Made by a program: the position numbers and the translations under genes. Of a DNA stretch of 64,000 nt, positions 10,868 to 20,944 are shown in pieces. Under the pieces are notes generated by a model that saw nothing but the letters and a program-made list of their open reading frames with translations, ran no database searches and was not told the DNA's origin. Position 1 is the stretch's first letter; each line of letters opens with the position of its first letter. The stretch is from Notospermus geniculatus (lineage: Eukaryota; Nemertea; Pilidiophora; Heteronemertea; Lineidae), in assembly GCA_002633025.1 (NCBI GenBank), contig NMRB01002066.1, positions 56,923 through 120,922 of the forward strand. The letters run 5' to 3'.

Positions 10868-11911
10868 TGGAAGGTGTTACAATATAAACTAAGAAAAATA
10901 CTCAGATTTTCACCTCCCATCAACGAGGACAAATTTAATGCCCATATTGACCCGATTACCTCTACCGTTTTAGTTATTCCAAATGATGATTTACAGTTGA
11001 ACTCCACCACAACATTGAATGTAACGTTTTACACTGTTTGTCAACAAGGAAATTACATGAAAAACTATAGACAAATTGTACTGAGAAAGGTCCACGTATT
11101 CTGTTTCCTTCAGTATGATATGATTTACTTGGGGTCGTCTATCATGATGTGGTGTGTCGATGATGATGATAGGATAAGATTTCATCTTTTTAGCCGCACT
11201 AACGGCGAGCGAGTCGGAGAGGTAATGTTCCCCGCTAATGAAACGTGTGTGGATACTAATCATGGCTTTTCACTTCCGGAGTTAATTCTCGCAGACGGAA
11301 AAATGATTGTGACGCCGTGTTCTAATAAAAAAGCCGGTAAATACTCAATGAGAATGTACGATGTTGTGTGGGTTACGGGCAATGCCGAGTTACACGATGG
11401 AGTGGATTTAGAAACAAAATTACCGGATTGCGATTGGCTTGTAATAGCCGATGGGGACATATTGGCAACAACAACTTTTAGTTACCGTAATTACAATGAA
11501 TATCGCATTTTTCGTAGACGGAACGGATATAAGCCAGAAGTGTTTGTGCATCAGGCTGAAGAGGGAGCAACATGTGTAGCCATACATTACAACCGTCTTT
11601 TTAACTTGTATATTGAAATCTTGGAACCCTCCCACGGAAAGTTCGCCGGTTTTCGCATCAATTGCTTTGTACGGAACGGAATACGAAGCATAAGTGCTGG
11701 TCGGACACCTGCTGATTTTGTCGACATAAGAGGAAATCTTTATGATAAGAGGGCGAAACTCATCGATATCGATGCCGATGGTGTTTATACAGTTGATTCC
11801 GACATTGACATCAATTACAATTTCATGAAATTAATTCACTATCGACACCTCAGAAATGGGAAGAAGCGAAGGGAACTCGTTTCAATCAACGTGTTTGGAT
11901 TAATTCAATGA
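10868..11911 (+). CDS. Unrecognised protein, beta-propeller-like long exon
   Basis: An open frame of about 347 codons runs to a TGA at 11909-11911. A good pyrimidine tract (TTTTTTGCTCTTTTTAACTT) ends in AAG|TGG at 10867, so this is probably the 3' exon of a spliced gene rather than an intronless one; the frame is open from 10844. The protein has repeated blade-like segments (IRFHLFSRTNGERVGEV, MRMYDVVWVTGNAEL, EYRIFRRRNGYKPEV) of about 45-60 residues with alternating hydrophobics, which suggests a degenerate beta-propeller. Several NxS/T sites and four scattered cysteines are compatible with secretion. I cannot name a family. Linking it in phase 0 to the PAN exon at 8934 is possible but unproven. 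Confidence 0.5.
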   Translation, partial: WKVLQYKLRKILRFSPPINEDKFNAHIDPITSTVLVIPNDDLQLNSTTTLNVTFYTVCQQGNYMKNYRQIVLRKVHVFCFLQYDMIYLGSSIMMWCVDDDDRIRFHLFSRTNGERVGEVMFPANETCVDTNHGFSLPELILADGKMIVTPCSNKKAGKYSMRMYDVVWVTGNAELHDGVDLETKLPDCDWLVIADGDILATTTFSYRNYNEYRIFRRRNGYKPEVFVHQAEEGATCVAIHYNRLFNLYIEILEPSHGKFAGFRINCFVRNGIRSISAGRTPADFVDIRGNLYDKRAKLIDIDADGVYTVDSDIDINYNFMKLIHYRHLRNGKKRRELVSINVFGLIQ

Positions 11912-12083
11912 TGGCATGTGTTGATATCCCGTGTTCTTGAAAGAAACGTCCCATTGCCCATCAATGATAGTTTTCGATCCGTGTTGATAATATTAAATAA
12001 TAATAATAATAGGCCCGATATTATAAAGCAACCAAATTCTGAAAACTTTTCTGATTATTCAATGAAAAGAACTTCACAAAGTA

Positions 12084-12261
12084 CGGCGGAACCTCTCTAT
12101 TAAGGACACGCCTGGGACTGACATATGCTGTCCTTTATTGAGAGGTGTCCTGATTGCAGAAGTTAAAATGAATAGAAATGATCAATTTGGGACTGAACTT
12201 TAGTGTCCTTAATAGAGAGGTGGCCTCCTGGCAGAGGTGTCCGTTAAGGGAGGTTCCACTG
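12084..12261. mobile_element. Tc1/mariner-like MITE
   Basis: The ends GGCGGAACCTCTCTATTAAG and GTTAAGGGAGGTTCCACTG are imperfect inverted repeats flanked by TA on both sides. Internal copies of TATTGAGAGGTGTCC / CTTAATAGAGAGGTGGCC repeat the end motif. The TA duplication and the repeat design are typical of mariner-derived miniature elements. Confidence 0.75.
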
Positions 12262-12316
12262 TACTCAATTCGGTACAAGTGTACCAGAGGGAGGAGAAAG
12301 TCCTAGGAATGTAAGT

Positions 12317-12482
12317 CCGGTGTAGCAGTAAAGAGTGTCCCCTGTAAAAAGTGTCCACTTCTATTGTTGAATGGCGGAGTAAACGGCATGGCTATAGAAC
12401 CCAATCGCCAGAGATTAGAATGTAACAATAGATCTTTTGTTCCCAGAACAGTTTTTCCTAGGACATTCTTTCCCTTCACACC
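12317..12482. mobile_element. MITE, CAGGTGTAAAGGGAAAG family, copy 2 (inverted)
   Basis: Starts CCGGTGTAGCAGTAAAGAGT and ends ACATTCTTTCCCTTCACACC, the reverse complement of the copy at 10073-10262, with the same TGTTGAATGGCGGA core. Confidence 0.8.
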
Positions 12483-12654
12483 GGCAAACAATGGGTCATA
12501 GACTAGTAAATGCCTTTACTTGAACTTTGCATTAGCCTACAAATGCACTGGACAGTGCTGTACAAATCTGAACTAAAAGCACTGGTTAGTCTTTATTCGT
12601 ATGATAAAACTGGACGTTGATTCCAGGGGACTATTGCTGTTCCTGACGTAAGTA

Positions 12655-12745
12655 CCGCTACCCATATCCGTTGCTGCTCCTGCGTTGGTGCAGCTAACCG
12701 TATCCGTGCTGTTCCCGGCGCTGGTGCAGCAACGATATTCGTGTT
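12655..12745. repeat. Short dispersed repeat shared with 21283-21355
   Basis: CTAACCGTATCCGTGCTGTT followed by CCCGGCGCTGGTGCAGCAAC matches the block at 21283-21355 with few changes. It is part of an unclassified dispersed repeat. Confidence 0.6.
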
Positions 12746-13045
12746 TAGACGTACCTGACCTGCATCTGATCTTCTACCTGTACCCGCATCGAAAGCCCCG
12801 CGAGGCCTCTAGGCCTACCATCTAGATTAACGTACTATAGTATGTAGCCTATTGTGCGTGAAAGATGAGATGTCATCTTCTCAACAACAGGATGTTCGAC
12901 GGAAAGAGGTTGCTGAATTCGTCAAACGTTTCGAACCACTTTTTGCTGACCCAGAAGTAACCAGTCAGATGGCCATGGAGTTCTACTCCAACAACACGGA
13001 ACTCTACGAAAAGGTAGGACTACAGTTAGTTTGATAGGCACGACC

Positions 13046-13375
13046 CGGTGGTGTACTGTTTTGGGTCTCCGACTAGCAGTCAGAGCATCTAGGTGTGACA
13101 GGGATCAAAGTCCCCCTGGAATCAAAGTCCGATCTTATTGTTCAGCGAGGGATTAGAATACATTGTATATGGCTATAGAGACCATGGCCATTCGAATATA
13201 ACCTACACTAGCAAGCTATTGTTTGGCGGACTTGCATTCCATCCTAGGACGTTGATTCCTGTCACACCTGCTGGAATTTCTCAGACTGTAGCTCCGAATG
13301 AGCAGCTCACCTGAGTGAGTTCTAGTGAAAGGTTTCAGGATTGACTGGGGTTAAACTAAAGTGTAAAGTCGAATG
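13046..13375 (+). mobile_element. SINE (same family as 52083) interrupted by a MITE
   Basis: The tRNA-like head (CCCGGTGGTGTACTGTTTTG, GTCTCCGACTAGCAGTCAGAG) and the tail (AGCAGCTCACCTGAGTGAGT, GGTTTCAGGATTGACTGGGG) match the reverse complement of 52083-52318. Between them lies an inverted-repeat element, 13092-13276, with ends AGGTGTGACAGGGATCAAAG and TTGATTCCTGTCACACCT. Confidence 0.75.
13092..13276. mobile_element. MITE inside the SINE
   Basis: Terminal repeats AGGTGTGACAGGGATCAAAGTCC-type on the left and the matching GGACGTTGATTCCTGTCACACCT-type on the right. The centre is GCTATAGAGACCATGGCC. Its GGTGTGA ends resemble those of several other MITEs here. Confidence 0.75.
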
Positions 13376-13489
13376 AGAACCTCAACTGTTGTTGATATCA
13401 GATTGCAAAAAAAACAAACCCAATTGGCAATCACCAATTTCGTAGTTGAAATTGGTGATTTCACAGTTTCGCGTTTCATGAAAACGTAC

Positions 13490-13745
13490 AAGGGAGTAAG
13501 AAATTAAAGTGGAAAATAAGAAGTGCGAAATATTGGAATTTTGCGCAATTTTTTCAATTTCTCAAATTGTGAGAATTTTTTCCCCATCGCCCGAAAAATG
13601 AGACAAAATATCATGTCATTTTAAGAAAATTTCTCAAAATGGGAAACAAAATTCTCCCAATTTGAGAAATTGAAAAATTCGCGCAAAATTCCAAAATTTC
13701 CCACTTCTTATTTTCCACTTTTATTTCTTACTCCTTGTACACGTT
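13490..13745. mobile_element. Long-hairpin MITE, GGGAGTAAGAAAT family, copy 1
   Basis: The left arm AGTAAGAAATTAAAGTGGAA / AATAAGAAGTGCGAAAT folds on the right arm CACTTCTTATTTTCCACTTT / TATTTCTTACTCC over about 100 bp. A second copy is at 48310-48548. It lies in intron 1 of the methyltransferase gene. Confidence 0.85.
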
Positions 13746-14686
13746 GTTCCAATGTAGGGCCTGTTGCCTTTACCTGTTGTTTTATAGCCTACATCATAAA
13801 GAACGGTACACTTCATGGGTTATAGCTGCACTACTTACAGAAAGTGTAAAAAATAGGAAACGTCTATTTTCAAGATAAAAAACAGCTTACATGCAGGTTT
13901 CAAGCAACCTTTAGCAGGCCGACTGTTCCCATCAAACTGCAGAATACATGCATCATGGAACGTGGCCTGAAACCATTTTCACGAAGTTCTCGTAACTTTG
14001 CGGAGTACGTGTATTGTCCATTTGCGGGCATTCAAAGGATTTGCGTGTAGGCCTACCACAAGTTAGGGGTTTTGTAAAAAAAGGCCTCCGAACACTAAGA
14101 CACACCAATAAATACAGGGCAAAATACAGCCTTCTACTGAACGTTCTGTGATTCTAGTGAGTGGAAAGTCAGGGGGACGTTTCAGAATCTTGGTGTCTTT
14201 TTTGGCTAAAAAATCGTTTGGTGAAAAAGTATTCCATAAAGTAGGGAAAATCTAAAATTAACGTCACCCAATGTCTGCATGGGTTGTGATTTCCACTTTT
14301 CTCCGTCTTTGTGCGGATGACCCGTATAATAGCAAATGAACAATACTCTTCTTAAGGCTCATGAGTCAACTACGGAACTGTACTTTGGACCTCACCTAGT
14401 GGCCGAAGCAGTTAAAACGTACCAAAATGGATTGAAAGATCCTCGAATCCTAGATGCGGCCTGTGGCACCGGTCGGGTAGCAGAGGAGGTAAGTTGAATC
14501 AGTAAAGGACATGAAATTCGCGGCAATGAAACCCGCGTTCAAAAAATTCCTGAAAGATATACATGTAGCCTATAACCTGCTTGAAAACAGCCAGAAGGAA
14601 GAGGCAAGCAAAGTTGCAATGATCTCATAACTTAGTCTCGAAGAATTTCTTTTTGGAATGGAGAAATCAGCAAATAGTTATCAGTG

Positions 14687-14954
14687 GTAGCTAACACTAC
14701 TTTATAGTGTTAGACTTTTACTTTAACACCATTAATGGGTGTTCAAAAAGGTTAACACCGATGGCTAACACCAATTTTAAGTGTCAAGCATCCCCTAACA
14801 CTATTTATGGGTGTTAAACATTGTTAACACCGACCTTCAACACTTAGTAATAGTGTTAAAATGTCTTAACACTCTTTTTAACACTGATTTCTAGTGTTAT
14901 CAGACAGTTAACACTACTTTTGGGTGTATGGTTAACACTACTTTTTTTACTGTG
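14687..14954. repeat. TTAACACT / AGTGTTAA short inverted-repeat array at a gap edge
   Basis: About a dozen TAACACT, TAACACC, AGTGTTA and GGTGTTA words at irregular 15-25-bp spacing alternate in orientation. The array runs straight into the N gap, so its true length is unknown; it may be the cause of the assembly break. Confidence 0.8.
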
Positions 14955-15474
14955 NNNNNNNNNNNNNNNNNNNNNNNNNNNNNNNNNNNNNNNNNNNNNN
15001 NNNNNNNNNNNNNNNNNNNNNNNNNNNNNNNNNNNNNNNNNNNNNNNNNNNNNNNNNNNNNNNNNNNNNNNNNNNNNNNNNNNNNNNNNNNNNNNNNNNN
15101 NNNNNNNNNNNNNNNNNNNNNNNNNNNNNNNNNNNNNNNNNNNNNNNNNNNNNNNNNNNNNNNNNNNNNNNNNNNNNNNNNNNNNNNNNNNNNNNNNNNN
15201 NNNNNNNNNNNNNNNNNNNNNNNNNNNNNNNNNNNNNNNNNNNNNNNNNNNNNNNNNNNNNNNNNNNNNNNNNNNNNNNNNNNNNNNNNNNNNNNNNNNN
15301 NNNNNNNNNNNNNNNNNNNNNNNNNNNNNNNNNNNNNNNNNNNNNNNNNNNNNNNNNNNNNNNNNNNNNNNNNNNNNNNNNNNNNNNNNNNNNNNNNNNN
15401 NNNNNNNNNNNNNNNNNNNNNNNNNNNNNNNNNNNNNNNNNNNNNNNNNNNNNNNNNNNNNNNNNNNNNNNNNN
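14955..15474. other. Assembly gap (520 N)
   Basis: Run of N within intron 2 of methyltransferase cassette A. No content can be inferred. Confidence 1.
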
Positions 15475-15689
15475 TATAGCTCCTAAGTCCTTGAGAATTT
15501 ACTATCGGTCCCTTTTGAAAAGTTGTAGGGATTGGTCTTGTCTCCCTATTGCAAACCCCGGAGGAGGTATAGCGGTAATTTTCAGCCCTTTTTAGCAATG
15601 ATCCTACTGCATGTTCTCTGCCGAAAGAGACGCACGTACCAAATTCCATCCTCGGAGCGATGAGCACAATTCGGCCCGAACTCCCAAGC

Positions 15690-15805
15690 TGGGTAAAGTT
15701 AAGGATCCTTATGTTTACCCAGGATGATCCTGGGTAAAGAAAATGATTTCCCAGGATAATCCTGGGTAAACATAAGGTATACCCAGGACGACATTGACCC
15801 ATTCA
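15690..15805. repeat. TACCCAGGA / TCCTGGGTA foldback fragment
   Basis: Four alternating CCCAGGAT and ATCCTGGG words form stacked hairpins, ending TACCCAGGACGACATTGACCC. This matches the right end of the element at 53355-53716 (CCCAAGACGACATTTACCC). Related hairpins occur at 60573-60676. Confidence 0.65.
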
Positions 15806-16148
15806 GCAATATTGGGACTCCGAAATAACGTGATTCAGTAACGGGGTGCGTGGATTGAGCACGTCATTAATTACTGAACTGTGCTCAGAAATGGTGACAT
15901 AACAGGAGTCTCATAGTATCAAACAAAAATTTCATGCTTCTGAGACAGATTTTTGAAAAAAATTGAAAAATACCCACACATAAAAAAGTAGTGCACAATC
16001 AGAATTGGTAACATTTTTTTGGCCCACCCTGTACATGAAATCCTGACAATGCCCAACGAACTTTTCCCCCGAGCCAAGTCAAATAGGTGTAATCATGCTA
16101 AACTGAAGAGAGTCGCAAACGTTTTTGAAAAACAAGAAGGCATTTGAG

Positions 16149-17393
16149 CAGACTGGGCCGTCACGCGGTACCGTGATTCGCGCTTTACCGTGACTTTCGT
16201 GGTGAAAAGAGGAAGTGGATCGAATGTGGCGCAACCGCACAACTGCTCGCCGAGCATGGTGGGAATGGTGGTCGCGCTGCAGCGTGATAATCACGGGGCA
16301 GTTGAAGTCAACGTTTTACAATGGTTTACTTGTGAAGATTACAACAACAATCGCGGCTAACCGAGGCCACCCGAAGATAAGAGACTTTAGCACGTCTAAT
16401 TTCAAAAAAGCGTCAATCGTTTAAAAAAGCGTCATTTTGAAATGACCTGTCCAAGTGCAATCTGTATCATCTTATCTACATACCTGAACTGAATCTCACT
16501 AGGCTTTGCAGGCGTGTTTATGGCGCCGAAAATGGCATATAATGCAGGTAGGCATGGCAGGCCTGCCATTACGGCTGTCGAGGTAAATTTCGGTCGAAAA
16601 TTGCCTGTAAAATCTTTAATCGTGAGTATGACACATTGAATTCTTGCTTGTTTATTGACAAAAATTGTATAAATTTACGGTGAGAAGTTTCCGTCCCCTC
16701 CACGCAGGATTGCACCGCAAAAAGGTAAGAAATTTATGTACACGATATGTACATGTAGGCTACACACATGTGTGTAGAGGACAAATTCGCACCGACTGTC
16801 CACCGATTGTACATATGTATATTTTGCATGTATTGTAAGGCAGTCAGTGAACAATAGGGCATTTGCAGCCAAACAGTAGGGTTTTTTCACAGTCCATATC
16901 GCTGTATTCATTGGGTATGCTGATCCTTTCTGTTCAAAGACTTTGACAATAGGGAATGCTCGCAGTGAAAAAGCACAAAAAAGCGTCAATCGTTTAAAAA
17001 AGCGTCATTTTGAAATGACCTGTCCAAGTGCAATCTGTATCATCTTATCTACATACCTGAACTGAATTTCAGGCTTTGCAGGCGTGTTTATGGCGCCGAA
17101 AATGGCATATAATGCAGGTAGGCATGGCAGGCCTGCCATTACGGCTGTCGAGGTAAATTTCGGTCGAAAATTGCCTGTAAAATCTTTAATCGTGAGTATG
17201 ACACAGTGAATTCTTGCTTGTTCATTGACAAAAATTGTATAAATTTACGGTGAGAAGTTTCCGTCCCCTCCACGCAGGATTGTAGGTGTTTTCTGCCGAA
17301 ACAAATGTTGTATTTTGTACAGTCATTGCGCGGTTGGGCGCGACAAAGTCACGTGCACGTTTCCATCACGGTACCGCGTGACGGCCCAGTCTG
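16149..17393. mobile_element. 1.25-kb element with 28-bp perfect TIRs and 5-bp TSD TTGAG
   Basis: The ends start CAGACTGGGCCGTCACGCGG and are perfectly inverted over 28 bp; TTGAG lies directly outside each (16144-16148, 17394-17398). It is inserted in intron 2 of methyltransferase cassette A. No transposase frame is visible; most of its interior is a duplicated block (see 16407-17879). The superfamily is undetermined. Confidence 0.8.
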
Positions 17394-17879
17394 TTGAGAT
17401 TGAGAAGCTTACCCAAATGTGCCAACTTACTTGAAATTTGCATAGTTTTTCTTTCAGCTTCTTCAAAGAGGGATCACCAATATAGATGGATTAGGTCCAA
17501 ACTTGGAGGAATTATAAGTATAATTCCTCCAAGATCCAAATAAGGAAATGTTACAGTGTGCACAATCAAAAAATATATACCGAAAGACATTCTGTGTTTT
17601 TCTTGACAAGTTCAGCACCGCAAAAAGGTAAGAAATTTATGTACACGATATGTACATGTAGGCTACACACATGTGTGTAGAGGACAAATTCGCACCGACT
17701 GTCCACCGATGGTACATATGTATATTTTGCATGTATTGTAAGGCAGTCAGTGAACAATAGGGCATTTGCAGCCAAACAGTAGGGCTTTTTCACAGTCCAT
17801 ATCGCTGTATTCATTGGGTATGCTGATCCTTTCTGTTCAAAGACTTTGACAATAGGGAATGCTCGCAGTGAAAAAGCAC
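16407..17879 (+). repeat. Tandem duplication with internally deleted first copy
   Basis: Block A (AAAAAAGCGTCAATCG to CCACGCAGGATTG) occurs at 16407-16711 and 16977-17282; block B (CACCGCAAAAAGG to GTGAAAAAGCAC) at 16712-16976 and 17615-17879. The order A-B-A-(exon 3)-B is most simply a tandem duplication of the 903-bp unit A-exon3-B, followed by loss of about 330 bp including exon 3 from the first unit. The copies are almost identical, so the event is recent. Confidence 0.8.
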
Positions 17880-17902
17880 CTAATGCAAAGTTGCGAAGGC
17901 TT

Positions 17903-18010
17903 AATAATAATAATAATAATAAAATGAATTTCTATAGCGCCACTTTGAAATGAATCGTCAGCGGCGCTTTACAATAATGGACATTGAATATAAAACATTA
18001 AATGTAGGAT
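17903..18010. repeat. (TAA)n microsatellite with SINE-like tail
   Basis: TAATAATAATAATAATAA is followed by TTTCTATAGCGCCACTTTGA and GGCGCTTTACAATA, a combination typical of the 3' end of dispersed short repeats in invertebrate deuterostomes. Confidence 0.6.
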
Positions 18011-18745
18011 ATAAAACATTGAAAGAAATTAGTTAAGATAGGACTATCATCATATGACTTCCTGACTATCATCCAAGGTCGTAAAAAGCTGTCACGCTGA
18101 ATATAAAAAAACACGCTACGTTAAGTCACCCACAGTCGTCTGTTTTCTAGGGGCATACGATTTTGCTTGCTGTGCCGGTGGTTTTGTACCAGGCCATATA
18201 CCAGCATCCGGTCTTCAGGATATGATGTATAAGGTTAAACAAGGTAGGTAGTAGCTCACTGACATTATTCACCCTCCTTCAAAGCGCTCATGTGGTCTTG
18301 AATGTTTGGATTTTACCAAGTCAGTGAAATTAAATATTGCAGCTATTTTTGTGTTTGCCTATATTGCAGGTGGTATGGTAATAAACGTAATGAGAGAAGC
18401 CTACAAGGACCATCCCTTCTATAAGGACAAACTTATGAACCTTGTCGCCAGGATGAGGGATGACAAACTGATTGATGTCATGGAAATGGCACGAGTTGAC
18501 TATTTCAACGGCTTGAATGGACTCTTAATGGTCCTCAAGAGATTATGATTTCCTCTAAAAATAATTCTACATGTACTTGACCAGGGCTAGTAGTAATGCT
18601 TTTGTTGCCTTAGCCGAGGATACCATTGTGTTTGTAATCTTTGTTGTCATCAAAAACACATACTCAACTTATAGAACCAAAGAAACGAGCAAATCCAAAA
18701 TGTGATATTCATATCTATATATTACACTCTATACACGGTACAAAC

Positions 18746-19524
18746 CATCCTGAGAATATCAGGCGTTCTTAGTGCTCGCTATCTTCGTCTCCGCACACAA
18801 ACCCCTGAGAGAATACGCCTGAATCGGTGGAGTATCAAAGCCATTCCAGCAAATGTTCATCCCCACCATCTCATCCCAAGTTGGCCAGTGATTGGTACAC
18901 ATGAACTACGCAGGTCACAAAGCTGACCCAGCAGGTCTGAACATTATGGGTCGTATTCATAAAAGGTTCTATCATTAGAACCGTCTTAGGCCGGTTCCAG
19001 GTATCGTCAAACACTGTACTTGGAACCGGCCTAAGACGGTTCTAACGATAGAACCGCTTTATGAATACGACCCGAAATGACTACCAGCTGCGTATCTGTT
19101 TGGCGACGTGTGGCCTGAGAATGATATACATTCTGTGCGATGAATGTAGGATAGGCTGAACTCAACTAGTGTTGAATCCAGCGGTGTAAATAGGTTAATG
19201 ACCCGCCTGGGTCAGCATAAACCTATGTCAGCTGCTTGGCTGTGAATATTACAAGGGCCGTTATACATGTATACGTGTAACTGATCTCTACATGTAGTTA
19301 GGGTGAGGTGGGGAAGCTGAGGTACTTCAGCACTGTGTTCTGCGTGACACTACGATACAATCTACGTGTAATGCTTGTCATCTTAAGGTGACTCAGAAAT
19401 GGCGTTCGCTGATTGGGCGCCTTTCCTTCGGCAGCTAACCCAGCAAATGTGGCGAATGCTCTCAGGGGTTTGTCTGCGGTGACGAAGGGAGCGAGCAGTA
19501 AGAACGCCTGATATTCTCAGGATG
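18746..19524. mobile_element. 779-bp element with 8-bp TSD GTACAAAC, nested in Penelope
   Basis: The ends CATCCTGAGAATATCAGGCG and CGCCTGATATTCTCAGGATG are perfect inverted repeats; similarity between the arms continues inward (CAAACCCCTGAGAG / CTCTCAGGGGTTTG). GTACAAAC precedes and follows it, and the empty site GGTACAAACGTTTTC is present in the second Penelope copy at 41763. An 8-bp duplication suggests hAT-type transposition. No ORF is visible. Confidence 0.9.
18948..19073. mobile_element. 126-bp palindromic MITE (GGGTCGTATTCATAAA)
   Basis: GGGTCGTATTCATAAAAGGT pairs with the closing TTTATGAATACGACCC, with an inner stem CTTAGGCCGGTTCCA / TGGAACCGGCCTAAG. It is nested in the 779-bp element. 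A broken relative lies at 55245-55687. Confidence 0.85.
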
Positions 19525-19651
19525 GTACAAACGTTTTCGGCAGCATCCTGCTAGCCCTCATCAGGTAAAATGAGAAATATTACAAATTGAAGAAAGACTG
19601 GAGCATTAACATAACAGCAATAATACAATTAGTAACTCTGTTGGGGGTGAT

Positions 19652-19972
19652 TTAAAAGATCCCCAAGAAGAAGAAAGACCCTTGTTGAGTCAGCTGTTTG
19701 TTCAGGGCTGGCTTTTGTTCTTTAATCAGTAACGCCTCCTTAATTCTCAGCACATAATCCGACTGGGCATTAGTGAACACGGAGAAGTTGTCAATGCTTG
19801 CGTTTACTTTGCAAGTGTGACAATCCTTCAGATGGTCCAGGATGGCAGATCTATCCGAAAAGTGTTCAGACACCCTAGTAGCCAAGTGACGGTTGGTCTT
19901 ACCAATGTAAGACAAGTTCCTATCACAGGAACTTTGGAATTTATAAACTACTTTGGCTCTTAGACTAAACAC
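19652..19972 (-). CDS. GIY-YIG endonuclease domain of a Penelope-like element (fragment)
   Basis: The reading frame shows YKFQSSC, SYIGKT, RHLATRVSEH, then AILDHLKDCHTC and a closing EALLIKEQKPALNKQ. SYIGKT...R..TR..EH is the GIY-YIG nuclease core and the LNKQ ending is typical of Penelope ORFs, where the nuclease nicks the target for reverse transcription. Only the C-terminal domain is present, so this copy is dead. A second copy at 41892-42180 is almost identical. Confidence 0.85.
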   Translation of the reverse strand: MFSLRAKVVYKFQSSCDRNLSYIGKTNRHLATRVSEHFSDRSAILDHLKDCHTCKVNASIDNFSVFTNAQSDYVLRIKEALLIKEQKPALNKQLTQQGSFFFLGIF

Positions 19973-20043
19973 CAGTCAGAGAAAAGTATCTGCCAACCCG
20001 GAATGATCGAAAGGTTATCTTTACATTCACGCCAACAGACCTG

Positions 20044-20944
20044 ATGAAATGGTCCATGGACCATGTGCTTACTGGGTTGGACATAATAGTCTAATGACAG
20101 AGGGAGGTACATCAGTTATGAGCAATCTGGGTCAAGTCATTCCCAGAAAAGACTTTGATGATATTTGGGTTATGCCACCTGGTGGCCATATTGGATATCT
20201 GATCTGGCTGGAACTTCACACGCACATAAAGGTCATCTGCAGGGGACCACATAGCACATTGGAGCGCTTTGGGTCACGTCGTTCCCGAGTTACAGCACTT
20301 TGATGATTTTTGGGTAACGCCACCTGGTGGCCATGTTTGAAGTCAAATCAGGCCGAAATTTGACATGCATGTAAAGGTCATCAAGATGGAGGTAAATATC
20401 AAATTTAAGCACTCTGCGTCAAGCCGTTCCTGAGTAATAGCACTTACTTGATTTTCAGGTTACGCCACCTGGCGGCCATAATGGATGTCCAATCGGGCCG
20501 AAACTTGGTGTTTTTTATGGTACCCCTCCAATGCATGTTTATGCAAGATATAAAGTTGCTCGGTGAAATAATGACAAACTGTGGCAGGTTCGTCACTTTT
20601 GTCGAACTTTGACCTCTGTGACCTTGAAAAGTAGGTCAAATCAAAAACCCGTTATATATGTTATGTATCCTTATTATCTACACCTATAATAAAAATTTGG
20701 AGATGATCTAGTCATTAGTTCAGGAGTTATTGCACTTTTTGTGTTTTTGTTTCCGCCACCTGGTGGCCAAACTGAGAGTCGAATGGGACCGAAACTTGGT
20801 GTCGTGGGTCATCTGACCTAGGGGTATATATGTACCAAGTTTCAGATCAATAGCTCCAGCGGTTACGAAACGTGCCCTGCTAACGGACAACGACGACGGA
20901 CGACGGACGCTGCACCATCGTAATAGCTCACCCCAGTGAGCTAA
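20044..20944 (-). mobile_element. AGCTCAC-hairpin element, copy 1 (about 0.9 kb)
   Basis: One end is ATGAAATGGTCCATGGACCATG, the other a CGTCGTCC-rich tract followed by the hairpin AGCTCACCCCAGTGAGCT. Inside, three similar modules contain GCCACCTGGTGGCCATA, a sign of internal tandem structure. No coding capacity. The same family is at 31317, 36114, 37465, 46023, 46177 and 46539. The class is discussed in the findings. Confidence 0.8.

Larger units (their letters stand above)
12870..18548 (+). pseudogene. METTL27-like (WBSCR27-like) methyltransferase, exon cassette A, broken in exon 3
   Basis: Five exons in consistent order: 12870-13013 (48 codons, phase 0), 14357-14488 (phase 0), 17458-17627, 18151-18243 and 18370-18548 with a TGA. 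Exon 2 carries SAM-binding motif I (ILDAACGTG), exon 4 reads AYDFACCAGGFVPGHIP, and exon 5 supplies the C-terminus. The family is a small cytosolic class I SAM-dependent methyltransferase of about 245 residues; its substrate is poorly defined. Exon 3 is damaged: a 39-bp insertion after GATGGATTA carries a near-perfect hairpin (TTGGAGGAATTATA / TATAATTCCTCCAA) and an in-frame TAA, and eight bases are missing near its end. The start at 12870 is the ATG in frame with exon 2. Cassette B (24031-27719) has intact homologues of exons 2-5 but no exon 1, so exon 1 here may serve cassette B. Confidence 0.7.
18670..19972 (-). mobile_element. Penelope-like retroelement fragment, interrupted
   Basis: Minus-strand 3' part of a Penelope element: the GIY-YIG endonuclease end at 19652-19972, then an untranslated tail reaching 18670. 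The tail is split at 18745 by a 779-bp insertion; the uninterrupted homologue lies at 41694-42180. The 5' reverse-transcriptase part is absent. Confidence 0.8.
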
